From Burkholderiales bacterium (GTDB lineage Bacteria > Pseudomonadota > Gammaproteobacteria > Burkholderiales > Burkholderiaceae_D), in NCBI GenBank assembly GCA_005800405.1, contig SYFN01000071.1, forward strand, positions 1 to 16,974: a stretch of 16,974 nt of DNA. The letters run 5' to 3'. The translations under genes were made by a program, and so were the position numbers. Position 1 is the stretch's first letter. The number at the start of each line of letters is the position of its first letter. Shown here piece after piece: positions 7,139-13,659 of the stretch. The notes below the pieces were generated by a model. That model was not told where the DNA came from. It ran no database searches and saw only the letters and a program-made list of their open reading frames with translations.

Positions 7139-7933
7139 ATGCAAAAGCTGCCCAAGCGAGCATTATTGAGCATGGGTCAGGTAAGACACAGTCGCCTGCG
7201 CCCCGCACAAAACACCTTCAGCTACGGTGTGTTCACACTGATCTTGCCTTTGCGTACCTTGGGTGACGCGGCGCTGCCCAGTCGTTTGTGCTCACGTAAT
7301 CGCTTCAATCTTATGTCTTTCTATGATCGCGATCATGGTGATGGCAAAACACCGCCGCTGCAATGGATAGACCAATTGCTCAAGAGCGAGCAGGTTGACG
7401 ATGCCGATGGCGAGATCTGGCTGCAAACCTTCCCCCGGGTACTGGGCTATGTATTCAATCCGGTCTCGTTTTGGTACTGCCACCGCCGCAATGGCGAATT
7501 ACGCGCAATTGTTTGCGAGGTGAATAACACCTTTGGCGAACGTCACTGCTATTTGCTGGACACCGGCGATGCAATGTCTTGGGGTATCTCGCTGACGGCA
7601 AAAAAAGTATTCCATGTGTCGCCGTTCTGTGCCGTTGAGGGGAGCTACCGTTTTCGATTCATGCGCACTACACAAATCGTCGACAACCGAGATATCGAAC
7701 GTATCGTGGCACGCATCGACTATGACGACAACGAAGGCCCGCTCCTGCTCACCAGCGTCTCTGGGATGCTGTCACCGCTCTCCAATGCCAGTGCTACCGA
7801 AGCCATCCTGCGTCATCCACTCATGACGATCGGCGTGATTGCCCGCATTCACTGGCAGGCGCTACGCCTGTTCGTCAAGCGCGTACCTTTCTTCAGCAAA
7901 CCTTTGCCACCCACTTCTCCATTGAGCCGATGA
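7139..7933 (+). CDS. DUF1365 protein of lipid operon
   Basis: Predicted 264-residue DUF1365 protein. The family is almost always next to a flavin amine oxidase and a CFA-like methyltransferase; one of the Rhodobacter furan fatty acid genes appears to be of this family, but I am not certain which ufa name belongs to it. Seen: near the N-terminus GQVRHSRLRPAQNTFSYGVF, then LQTFPRVLGYVFNPVSFWYC (the strongest family signature), and VCEVNNTFGERHCYLL. Conserved H, N and C residues could be catalytic, but no cofactor motif is evident. There is no signal peptide; the C-terminal part has hydrophobic helices, so membrane association is possible. It begins 11 nt after the flavoprotein stop with a strong ribosome site, and its stop overlaps the methyltransferase ATG by four bases (ATGA). 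It is likely to work on the same acyl substrate. Confidence 0.88.
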   Translation: MQKLPKRALLSMGQVRHSRLRPAQNTFSYGVFTLILPLRTLGDAALPSRLCSRNRFNLMSFYDRDHGDGKTPPLQWIDQLLKSEQVDDADGEIWLQTFPRVLGYVFNPVSFWYCHRRNGELRAIVCEVNNTFGERHCYLLDTGDAMSWGISLTAKKVFHVSPFCAVEGSYRFRFMRTTQIVDNRDIERIVARIDYDDNEGPLLLTSVSGMLSPLSNASATEAILRHPLMTIGVIARIHWQALRLFVKRVPFFSKPLPPTSPLSR

Positions 7934-9165
7934 ATAAACCACTATCTCCCTCGCGCGCCCTCGATGATGAAATTGCCGGCAGCTATCTTCAGTCTGCCAT
8001 GCTGCCAACGCAGGCGCGCATTGTTCTGCAAATGTTGCGGCGGCTTGAGCATGGCTCGCTAAAACTAAAATGCCCGGATGGGAATGTGCTGTATTTTGGC
8101 GATGACAGCACACCTGTGACCCTGACGCTGAAAAGCTGGGAACCCTGCATCGCGGTGATGAAATCGGGTGATATCGGATTTGCCGAGAGTTTTATCAGCC
8201 AGCAATGGCATACCGATGACCTGACCCGTCTGCTCAAGCTGTTCATCTTCAACCGCAACGCACTGGAGACAGCGATTTATGGCAGCTGGTGGGGTAGCCT
8301 GGTCTATCGCATCCGTCACCTTTTCAACCGTAATTCGCGTGCAGGCAGCCGCAGAAATATCCATGCGCACTACGATATCGGTAATCAATTTTATCGATTG
8401 TGGCTGGATCCATCGATGACGTATTCAAGCGCACTGTTTGCGAAGCCGCAGGCAAGACTGCAAGAAGCACAAATATCCAAATATGAGCGCATCTATGACG
8501 AACTGCAAGTCAACACCAGCAGCCGTATCCTGGAAATTGGGTGTGGCTGGGGCGGCTTTGCCGAATTTGCTGCGGCTCGTGGTGTACACCTGACTGGCCT
8601 GACGCTCTCAACCGAGCAGCTCCAATTCGCACAGCAGCGTTTGCAAACCGCAGGACTGGCCGAACAAGCCGAGCTAAGGTTGCAAGATTATCGCGATGTA
8701 GAGGGTGAGTTTGATGCAATCGCATCAATCGAGATGTTCGAGGCCGTCGGAGAGGCTTATTGGGACAGTTACTTCGACTGTGTCGCACAGAGGCTCAAAA
8801 CTGGTGGCCGCGCCTGCATACAGACCATCACGATTGATGATGCGCTATTTGAGCGGTACCGTACCGGCACTGACTTCATCCAGCAATATATTTTCCCCGG
8901 CGGCATGCTACCGTCGCCTTCGGTATTTCGTGCTCAAGCTGAGCGTCACGGCTTAAAAGTAGTTAATGAACTCGTGTTTGGTCTGGACTATGCGCGCACA
9001 CTTGAACTCTGGCATGCGGCTTTCCTCGAAAAACGACCGGAAGTGGAAGCTCAGGGCTTTGATCGTGCGTTCATTCAAACCTGGCGTTTTTATCTGTCTT
9101 ATTGCGAAGCAGGATTTCGGGCCGGCAGCATCGACCTGTACCAGTTCACTTTACAAAAACAGTAA
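7930..9165 (+). CDS. CFA-synthase-like SAM-dependent fatty acyl methyltransferase (UfaM-like)
   Basis: Predicted 411-residue enzyme of the cyclopropane-fatty-acid synthase family, acting on unsaturated acyl chains of membrane phospholipids with SAM. The SAM-binding motif is L201-EIGCGWGGF, preceded by IHAHYDIGNQFYRLWLDP and followed by E271 in IEMFEAVG. The C-terminus has LDYARTLELW and a YCEAGFRAG segment. Aligning from memory with E. coli Cfa, the bicarbonate-site residues E239 and Y317 are kept (E271 and the DYARTL Tyr), while C139 is Ser167 (MTYSSALF) and H266 is Gln298 (CIQTITI). Bicarbonate is needed for cyclopropanation, so this enzyme may methylate instead, as UfaM does in Rhodobacter. 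It is coupled by ATGA to DUF1365 and by TAATG to the next gene. A true cyclopropane synthase remains the alternative. Confidence 0.9.
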   Translation: MNKPLSPSRALDDEIAGSYLQSAMLPTQARIVLQMLRRLEHGSLKLKCPDGNVLYFGDDSTPVTLTLKSWEPCIAVMKSGDIGFAESFISQQWHTDDLTRLLKLFIFNRNALETAIYGSWWGSLVYRIRHLFNRNSRAGSRRNIHAHYDIGNQFYRLWLDPSMTYSSALFAKPQARLQEAQISKYERIYDELQVNTSSRILEIGCGWGGFAEFAAARGVHLTGLTLSTEQLQFAQQRLQTAGLAEQAELRLQDYRDVEGEFDAIASIEMFEAVGEAYWDSYFDCVAQRLKTGGRACIQTITIDDALFERYRTGTDFIQQYIFPGGMLPSPSVFRAQAERHGLKVVNELVFGLDYARTLELWHAAFLEKRPEVEAQGFDRAFIQTWRFYLSYCEAGFRAGSIDLYQFTLQKQ

Positions 9166-9713
9166 TGAAAGCGGCATACCAACGAATTCCTTTTCTGGTG
9201 CTGCTTGCATTTCTGCTGCCGGCAGCAGCACTCGCGCAACCATCCCCTGCCTATGTACGGCAAGTACTGCCCGACGCCACGCTGGTCGGACAAGGTCTGT
9301 ATCGCTGGTTTGGCCTGACCATCTACAAAGCCCGCCTGTGGGGTGACAAAACAAAAGTCACATTAACGGGATGGGCTAGCAGCCCTTTTGCCTTGGAACT
9401 GGAGTACACACGATCACTGTATGGCGAAAAAATTGCCATTGCCAGCATCGATGAAATTAAAAAACTGGGAGTCGGTAACAGCACGCAGCATGAACAATGG
9501 CTCACTGATATGAAAAAAATCTTCCCGAATGTGGGAGAAGGTAATCAGCTGACTGGTATTTTTGCTCCCGGGCAGCCATCCCGCTTTTTTTTTAATGGCA
9601 AACCCATCGGCGATATTGCCGACCCCGAATTCGGGCCTGCTTTTTTTGGCATTTGGTTACACCCGAAAACATCTGCACCGAAGCTGCGTCAGCTTCTGCT
9701 GAACATGAAATAA
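9165..9713 (+). CDS. Exported chalcone isomerase-like protein
   Basis: Predicted 182-residue secreted protein of the bacterial chalcone isomerase-like family. The signal peptide (residues 1-24) is clear and ends AAALA-QP. The mature part shows LVGQGLYRWFGLTIYKARLW, a Y-R-E-rich central region (LELEYTRSLYGEKIA), and FGPAFFGIWLHPKTSAPKLR near the end, all typical of this family. Plant members of the fold include fatty acid binding proteins, and bacterial ones sit in lipid operons, so it may bind an acyl chain in the periplasm; that is inference. The start ATG 9165 overlaps the methyltransferase stop by one base (TAATG). An in-frame upstream start would erase the signal peptide. The gene holds T9 (9585-9593) and T7 runs, all in frame. 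Confidence 0.82.
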   Translation: MKAAYQRIPFLVLLAFLLPAAALAQPSPAYVRQVLPDATLVGQGLYRWFGLTIYKARLWGDKTKVTLTGWASSPFALELEYTRSLYGEKIAIASIDEIKKLGVGNSTQHEQWLTDMKKIFPNVGEGNQLTGIFAPGQPSRFFFNGKPIGDIADPEFGPAFFGIWLHPKTSAPKLRQLLLNMK

Positions 9714-9748
9714 CCGAGTTACACATTGCATAGCCAGAAAAATTTCGA

Positions 9749-10987
9749 ATGAATTTCTCCCTGCGGCAGTTATTCGCCTACGGCTTGTTCGGACTCCCGC
9801 TCTCGCTGCTGGCGCTGCCTGTGTATGTGGTCGTGCCGCAGCTATATGCAGGCACGCTGGGCTTGTCACTGACTGCCGTGGGCAGCTTGTTATTGGCCGC
9901 GCGATTGCTTGACGCCTTCATCGATCCGGCGCTGGGTGGATGGATGGACAGAGCGGCAGTCACGCGGGGTCACACTGGCTTTGTGCTGATGTCACTGTTG
10001 CCGCTGAGTGCAGGTTATCTGGCGCTGTTTCATCCGCCGATGATGTCAACCGATCATTTGTATCTGTGGTTTGGTGTGAGTCTGCTGGTGGTCTATCTAG
10101 GCTTCAGCATGGCAACGATTGCGCATAACAGCTGGGGCGCGAGCCTCACGCAGCAACGCGGCGGACGTGCACGACTGACAGCCACGCGTGAAGCGTGTGC
10201 TCTGGTGGGTGTGGTAATGGCAGCGGTGCTGCCGATGATGATAGGTATGGCCGGCTTGTCTATTGTTTTTATCGCGCTGCTAGCAATCACGGCTTTTGTA
10301 CTGCTGCGTTTTGCACCGCGGGCACTGCTGCGAACGACAGAGGGCGCGCCGGCGCACTCGGTGATGCTGCCCTTGCGTGAACGACAGTTCCGGTGGCTGC
10401 TTGCAGTGTTCGCCGTCAATGGCATTGCAGCTGCAATACCAGCCACGCTGTTCATGTTTTTTGCATCAGACGGTCTGCAGCTGCCGGAATATGCCGGCAT
10501 GTTTCTGGTGCTGTATTTCTTTGCAGCGGCACTGGCATTACCCGCGTGGGCGAAGCTGGCCGTGCACGTTGGTGAGGCCAATGCCTGGCTGGCTGGCATG
10601 CTGCTTGCGATGAGTGCTTTCGTATGGACTGCACAGCTTGAAAGCGGGGCGCTGGTATCGTTTGCAATCATTTGTGTTTTGTCGGGTGCAGCGCTGGGCG
10701 CAGATCTGGCTTTACCGCCAGCCTTGCTGGCGGGCGTGATCGGCGCGGCAGGTCATAGCGGACAACGCGAGGGCGCCTACTTCGGACTTTGGAGCTGGAT
10801 GACCAAGCTCAATCTGGCGCTCGCGGCTGGGATTGCACTGCCCTTGCTGGACTGGCTTGGTTATGCGCCGGGAAATGCAAGTGGAGAAGGATTACGCGCG
10901 CTCGTGATCGGGTATGCGTTACTGCCGTGTGGACTGAAAGTGGGTGCGGGCTTGCTGCTGTGGCGTTCGCCACTAAAGCAAGTATGA
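9749..10987 (+). CDS. MFS transporter, GPH-like (sugar:cation symporter fold)
   Basis: Predicted 412-residue inner-membrane transporter with about 12 hydrophobic segments spread over the whole length. The DAFIDPALGGWMDRA segment after helix 2 matches the D-x-x-x-D-P-x-x-G-x-x-x-D-R motif of the GPH / Na+-melibiose-like branch of the MFS. Members of this branch recur in the CFA/DUF1365/DUF3833 operon, including the Rhodobacter RSP1089 region. Its substrate is unknown; given its neighbours (an exported protein and a lipoprotein), I infer it moves a lipid precursor or product, but sugars or other solutes are not excluded. It starts 35 bp after the previous stop, with a weak ribosome site, and is followed by a 47-bp gap to the lipoprotein gene, so it stays in the operon. 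Confidence 0.85.
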   Translation: MNFSLRQLFAYGLFGLPLSLLALPVYVVVPQLYAGTLGLSLTAVGSLLLAARLLDAFIDPALGGWMDRAAVTRGHTGFVLMSLLPLSAGYLALFHPPMMSTDHLYLWFGVSLLVVYLGFSMATIAHNSWGASLTQQRGGRARLTATREACALVGVVMAAVLPMMIGMAGLSIVFIALLAITAFVLLRFAPRALLRTTEGAPAHSVMLPLRERQFRWLLAVFAVNGIAAAIPATLFMFFASDGLQLPEYAGMFLVLYFFAAALALPAWAKLAVHVGEANAWLAGMLLAMSAFVWTAQLESGALVSFAIICVLSGAALGADLALPPALLAGVIGAAGHSGQREGAYFGLWSWMTKLNLALAAGIALPLLDWLGYAPGNASGEGLRALVIGYALLPCGLKVGAGLLLWRSPLKQV

Positions 10988-11034
10988 GACTGAAATTCGG
11001 GACAACATCAGAATAAAAACTATGGAGATGGATT

Positions 11035-11574
11035 GTGAATGCATGGATACGATCAATCAGCTTTGTGCTGGCAATCGCAGTGGCTGGCTGCGGGACAACA
11101 ATGACGCCCGCTGATTACGCTGCCGAGCAGCCGGCGCTCGACCTGAAAACCTACTTCAATGGCACCGTGGATGCCTGGGGAATTTTTCAGGATCGCTCGG
11201 GCAAAGTCGTCAAGCGCTTCACCGTGGTGATGCATTGCAGCTGGGACGGCGACACCGGCACGCTGGATGAAGATTTCATCTACTCAGATGGCACCACGCA
11301 AAAACGCGTGTGGACACTCAAGAAGGTGGGCGAGAACCGCTACATCGGTACGGCAGGCGATGTGATCGGCGAAGCCGACGGTACTACTGGCGGGAATACA
11401 CTGAATTGGAAATACGTGCTGGCGCTACCCGTGGCTGGCAAGGTGTATCACGTCAATTTTGATGACTGGATGTATCAAATGGATGACAACGTGATGATCA
11501 ACCGCGCGGTCATGAGCAAATTTGGCATAAGGCTGGGAGAGGTCACCCTGTCATTTCGCAAAAGGCCGCAGTGA
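11035..11574 (+). CDS. DUF3833 lipoprotein
   Basis: Predicted 179-residue lipoprotein of the DUF3833 family. Residues 1-18 form a lipoprotein signal, with lipobox VAGC and lipidated Cys19 followed by GTT, which lacks the Asp+2 retention signal and so predicts outer-membrane sorting. The mature region shows LKTYFNGTVDAWGIFQDRSG, then DGTLDEDF-type blocks and FDDWMYQMDDNVMINRAVMS, typical of DUF3833. The fold is probably a lipocalin-like beta structure, but that is inference. The start is GTG 11035, with GGAG seven bases upstream. The stop overlaps the next gene's ATG (TGATG). Found in the same order in related CFA/DUF1365 operons, it probably handles lipid between membranes or in the outer membrane. 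Confidence 0.87.
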   Translation: MNAWIRSISFVLAIAVAGCGTTMTPADYAAEQPALDLKTYFNGTVDAWGIFQDRSGKVVKRFTVVMHCSWDGDTGTLDEDFIYSDGTTQKRVWTLKKVGENRYIGTAGDVIGEADGTTGGNTLNWKYVLALPVAGKVYHVNFDDWMYQMDDNVMINRAVMSKFGIRLGEVTLSFRKRPQ

Positions 11575-12419
11575 TGATGCGGGCGTCGCAGGCACTGGGA
11601 GCGCATGACGCGCAAACGATGCTATATGAATCCTTAGCGCGCGGTATGAATCCGCGCATTCGGGACTGGCGTGGTGCGCGGGTGTGGGTCATTGGCGCAT
11701 CGACCGGCATCGGTGCTGAGACGGCCAGACTGCTGCTCGACAAAGGCGCGCGCGTGGCGATCTCGGCACGCAAAACGGATGCTCTCCAACAGATAGCGGA
11801 TACCTACCCGCAAGCACTGGTCCTGACATTGGACGTGACGCAGCATACCCAAGTTATTTCTGCGCGCGACCAGCTGCTTGAGCAATGGGGTGGACTGGAT
11901 CTGATGCTGATTGTAGCCGGCGCCTACAATAAAATGCGTGTCGATAGCTTTGATATGGCGGTGGTGAACCAACTGCTGGATGTCAATCTGCGCGGTGTAT
12001 TTCACTGCATTGATGCGATGCTGCCGATTTTACTCGCTCAAAAAAACGGCGGTGGTGGTATTGGTATCGTGTCATCGGTCGCTGGCTACTCGGGTTTACC
12101 CAAGGCGCTGGTGTATGGTCCGACCAAAGCGGCATTGATCAATCTGTGCGAATCATTGTATTTTGACCTGCATCCGCGCGGGCATGCGGTTTACATGATC
12201 AATCCCGGTTTCGTTGCCACGCCGGCGACTGCACAAAATAATTTCGTGATGCCGGGACTGATCAGTGCTGAACGAGCAGCGCAGGAAATCGTGACCGGTA
12301 TTGAGAAGGGTATCTTCCATATTCATTTTCCCAAAGGGTTTACGAACTGGCTCAGAATGGCGAGGCTCTTGCCCTATCGCTGGTATTTTTCACTGATTCA
12401 CAAAATGACCGGCCTATGA
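11574..12419 (+). CDS. Short-chain dehydrogenase/reductase of lipid operon
   Basis: Predicted 281-residue classical SDR that uses NAD(P)H. Seen: the cofactor motif GASTGIG at residues 41-47, N138 in DVNLRG, and the catalytic S168, Y181 and K185 in IVSSVAGYSGLPKALVYGPTKAAL. It ends in basic, aromatic sequence (FTNWLRMARLLPYRWYFSLIHKM), which may attach it to the membrane. It likely reduces or oxidises a carbonyl or alcohol on an acyl chain made by the operon. The start is uncertain: ATG 11574 overlaps the DUF3833 stop and AAAGG lies upstream, but homologues commonly begin near MNPRIRDW, which is ATG 11646. The stop is coupled to the next gene by ATGA. The residue numbers above use the 11574 start. 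Confidence 0.85.
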   Translation: MMRASQALGAHDAQTMLYESLARGMNPRIRDWRGARVWVIGASTGIGAETARLLLDKGARVAISARKTDALQQIADTYPQALVLTLDVTQHTQVISARDQLLEQWGGLDLMLIVAGAYNKMRVDSFDMAVVNQLLDVNLRGVFHCIDAMLPILLAQKNGGGGIGIVSSVAGYSGLPKALVYGPTKAALINLCESLYFDLHPRGHAVYMINPGFVATPATAQNNFVMPGLISAERAAQEIVTGIEKGIFHIHFPKGFTNWLRMARLLPYRWYFSLIHKMTGL

Positions 12420-12847
12420 ATCACGTAGAAAACCTGCAACGCCTTATCCGATTTTTTGAAACCATTGATATTGGCAGTGTCAACCAGATGACTGAAGTGT
12501 ATAGCGAGGATGTATTTTTCAAAGATCCTTTTAACGAAGTTCGTGGCCTGTCTGACGTCGTTCGAATTTTTTCCCATATGTTCGAACAGGTCGTCAGTCC
12601 GCGCTTTGTCGTCACTGGTCATGTATTGCAAGGCGATCAAGCTTTTCTTACCTGGGACTTTCTGTTTCGGATGAAACGCTTTTCTACAGAAGAACAATGC
12701 ATACGCGGTGCTACACATCTTCGATTTGGTGCTGACGGCAAGGCAAATTTTCATCGCGATTACTGGGATGCGGCAGAGGAGCTCTATGAAAAATTACCCT
12801 TGCTGGGTGGATTAATGCGCGGCCTGAAACGACTGGCGCGCAAATAA
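12416..12847 (+). CDS. NTF2/SnoaL-like protein, last gene of lipid operon
   Basis: Predicted 143-residue protein with the cone-shaped SnoaL/NTF2-like fold. Seen: the early segment LQRLIRFFETIDIGSVNQMT, then YSEDVFFKDPFNEVRG, a typical place for D/H-pair residues, and near the end HLRFGADGKANFHRDYWDAAEELY. No signal peptide. Members act as isomerases, dehydratases or ligand carriers; the specific activity is unknown. Its ATG overlaps the SDR stop by four bases (ATGA), so it is the terminal, translationally coupled gene of the eight-gene operon. Its presence at this position in related operons supports a joint role with the SDR on a lipid carbonyl or hydroxyl intermediate. Confidence 0.82.
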   Translation: MNHVENLQRLIRFFETIDIGSVNQMTEVYSEDVFFKDPFNEVRGLSDVVRIFSHMFEQVVSPRFVVTGHVLQGDQAFLTWDFLFRMKRFSTEEQCIRGATHLRFGADGKANFHRDYWDAAEELYEKLPLLGGLMRGLKRLARK

Positions 12848-12859
12848 GCACCTCGATCA

Positions 12860-12928
12860 AACGCCGCCGGCTATCGTGGCGGATCATAGTCCGGCGATGA
12901 CCGCTATGCTCAGGCTGACAGCGGCGTT
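12860..12928. repeat. Convergent-intergenic inverted repeats, possible bidirectional terminator
   Basis: AACGCCGC (12860-12867) pairs with GCGGCGTT (12921-12928). The TCA arms outside also pair if one bulged A is allowed. Smaller stems lie inside, including CCGCC/GGCGG and CCGCT/AGCGG. The region lies between the convergent NTF2-like gene and phaM. There is no T run on the + strand, so it would be a branched, non-classical terminator. Confidence 0.35.
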
Positions 12929-12934
12929 GAGGCC

Positions 12935-12995
12935 TCAGGCCTTGGCTTTCTTCGTGCTGCGCGAGGCTGTCGTTTTTTTGGCCGCTACCGCTGCC
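12935..12995 (-). other. Displaced C-terminal basic tail of PhaM
   Basis: Reading one base back across the A7 run (T7 at 12996-13002 on +), the strand encodes KKAAVAAKKTTASRSTKKAK and then A-stop at 12935-12937. This Lys/Ala-rich tail is what PhaM proteins use to bind DNA. It is out of frame with the main gene, which stops early at KKRQR. Confidence 0.55.
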
Positions 12996-13506
12996 TTTTT
13001 TTAGGTGCTGCTTTCTTGCTTGTAGATTTCTTCGCCGGTGTTACAACCTGATTCACTGCCTGCGCAAATTGATCCTGCACCGTGTTCCACCACAACGCCG
13101 GGTTGGCGAACTGTCCTGCGAACGCTGCCGTATCCGGCATTCCCGAAGCAGATATATCTATCTTGTCAGTAGATTTTTCAAAGGGTGACTCGAACGACGG
13201 CTGGCTCTCGGTTGCGGGTCGGCTGGTACCGGCATGGGAAAAAATTTGACCCATGGTCTGAATCGCCGCCAAGGTCGCGCTCTGAACTTCCAGCGTCTGT
13301 ATCGTGGTGCGCAACATATTCATGTTCATTTGCAACCAGGACTCGACCGCCTTGAGATCGGCAATTTGTTTGTTGATTTCATCAGGTGACATCGACGGCA
13401 TGGACATGCCGGGGATCTTCATGGCACCCCACATGTTACGCACGAATTCGAGGGTTTCGTTCATTGCGCCGGCGCCCGGCAAACCACCCATGTCATTGCT
13501 GGACAT
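12985..13506 (-). CDS. phaM: PHB granule/nucleoid-associated protein PhaM
   Basis: Predicted 173-residue PhaM. In Ralstonia eutropha this protein activates PHB synthase PhaC1 and tethers PHB granules to the nucleoid through a Lys/Ala-rich C-terminus. The family core NETLEFVRNMWGAMKIPGMS, then SPDEINKQIADLKAVESWLQ, a helical Met-rich stretch and LEVQSATLAAIQTMG is clear. A Ser/Pro-rich linker follows, then VTPAKKSTSKKAAPKKRQR. The frame stops there at 12985. The real basic tail continues in another frame to 12935, reached if the A7 run were A8. The start ATG 13506 has GGGGAG seven bases upstream. It is divergent from the DUF3108 gene. Either the tail was lost, expression uses -1 slippage at the run, or the assembly misses one A. 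Confidence 0.88.
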   Translation of the reverse strand: MSSNDMGGLPGAGAMNETLEFVRNMWGAMKIPGMSMPSMSPDEINKQIADLKAVESWLQMNMNMLRTTIQTLEVQSATLAAIQTMGQIFSHAGTSRPATESQPSFESPFEKSTDKIDISASGMPDTAAFAGQFANPALWWNTVQDQFAQAVNQVVTPAKKSTSKKAAPKKRQR

Positions 13507-13532
13507 TACTCATCTCCCCTAGCGGTATCATC

Positions 13533-13561
13533 AGAATAGCTGTTGCCATCCTTTCCAGCAA
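13533..13561 (-). promoter_or_regulatory. Candidate phaM promoter
   Basis: On the - strand TTGCTG (13556-13561) is followed after exactly 17 bp by TATTCT (13533-13538), 27 bp upstream of the ATG at 13506. The matches are 3/6 and 4/6, so the call rests mainly on the spacing. Confidence 0.35.
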
Positions 13562-13659
13562 AAGAGTAACAGATCGGATCATGATGACCCAGCCCAGCTG
13601 CCTTTCTGCGGCGCTAAATCAAACAAGCACACCCGATTTAACACCGGTAAACTAGCAAG

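Noticed and set aside
9585..9593. T9 run in the CHI-like gene as a third frameshift
   Set aside because: The frame reads through intact with family-typical sequence after it, so no shift is needed.
10093..10671. Open frame of about 192 codons antisense to the MFS transporter
   Set aside because: It is a shadow of hydrophobic codons read in reverse, rich in Ser/Ala; no ribosome site or family match.
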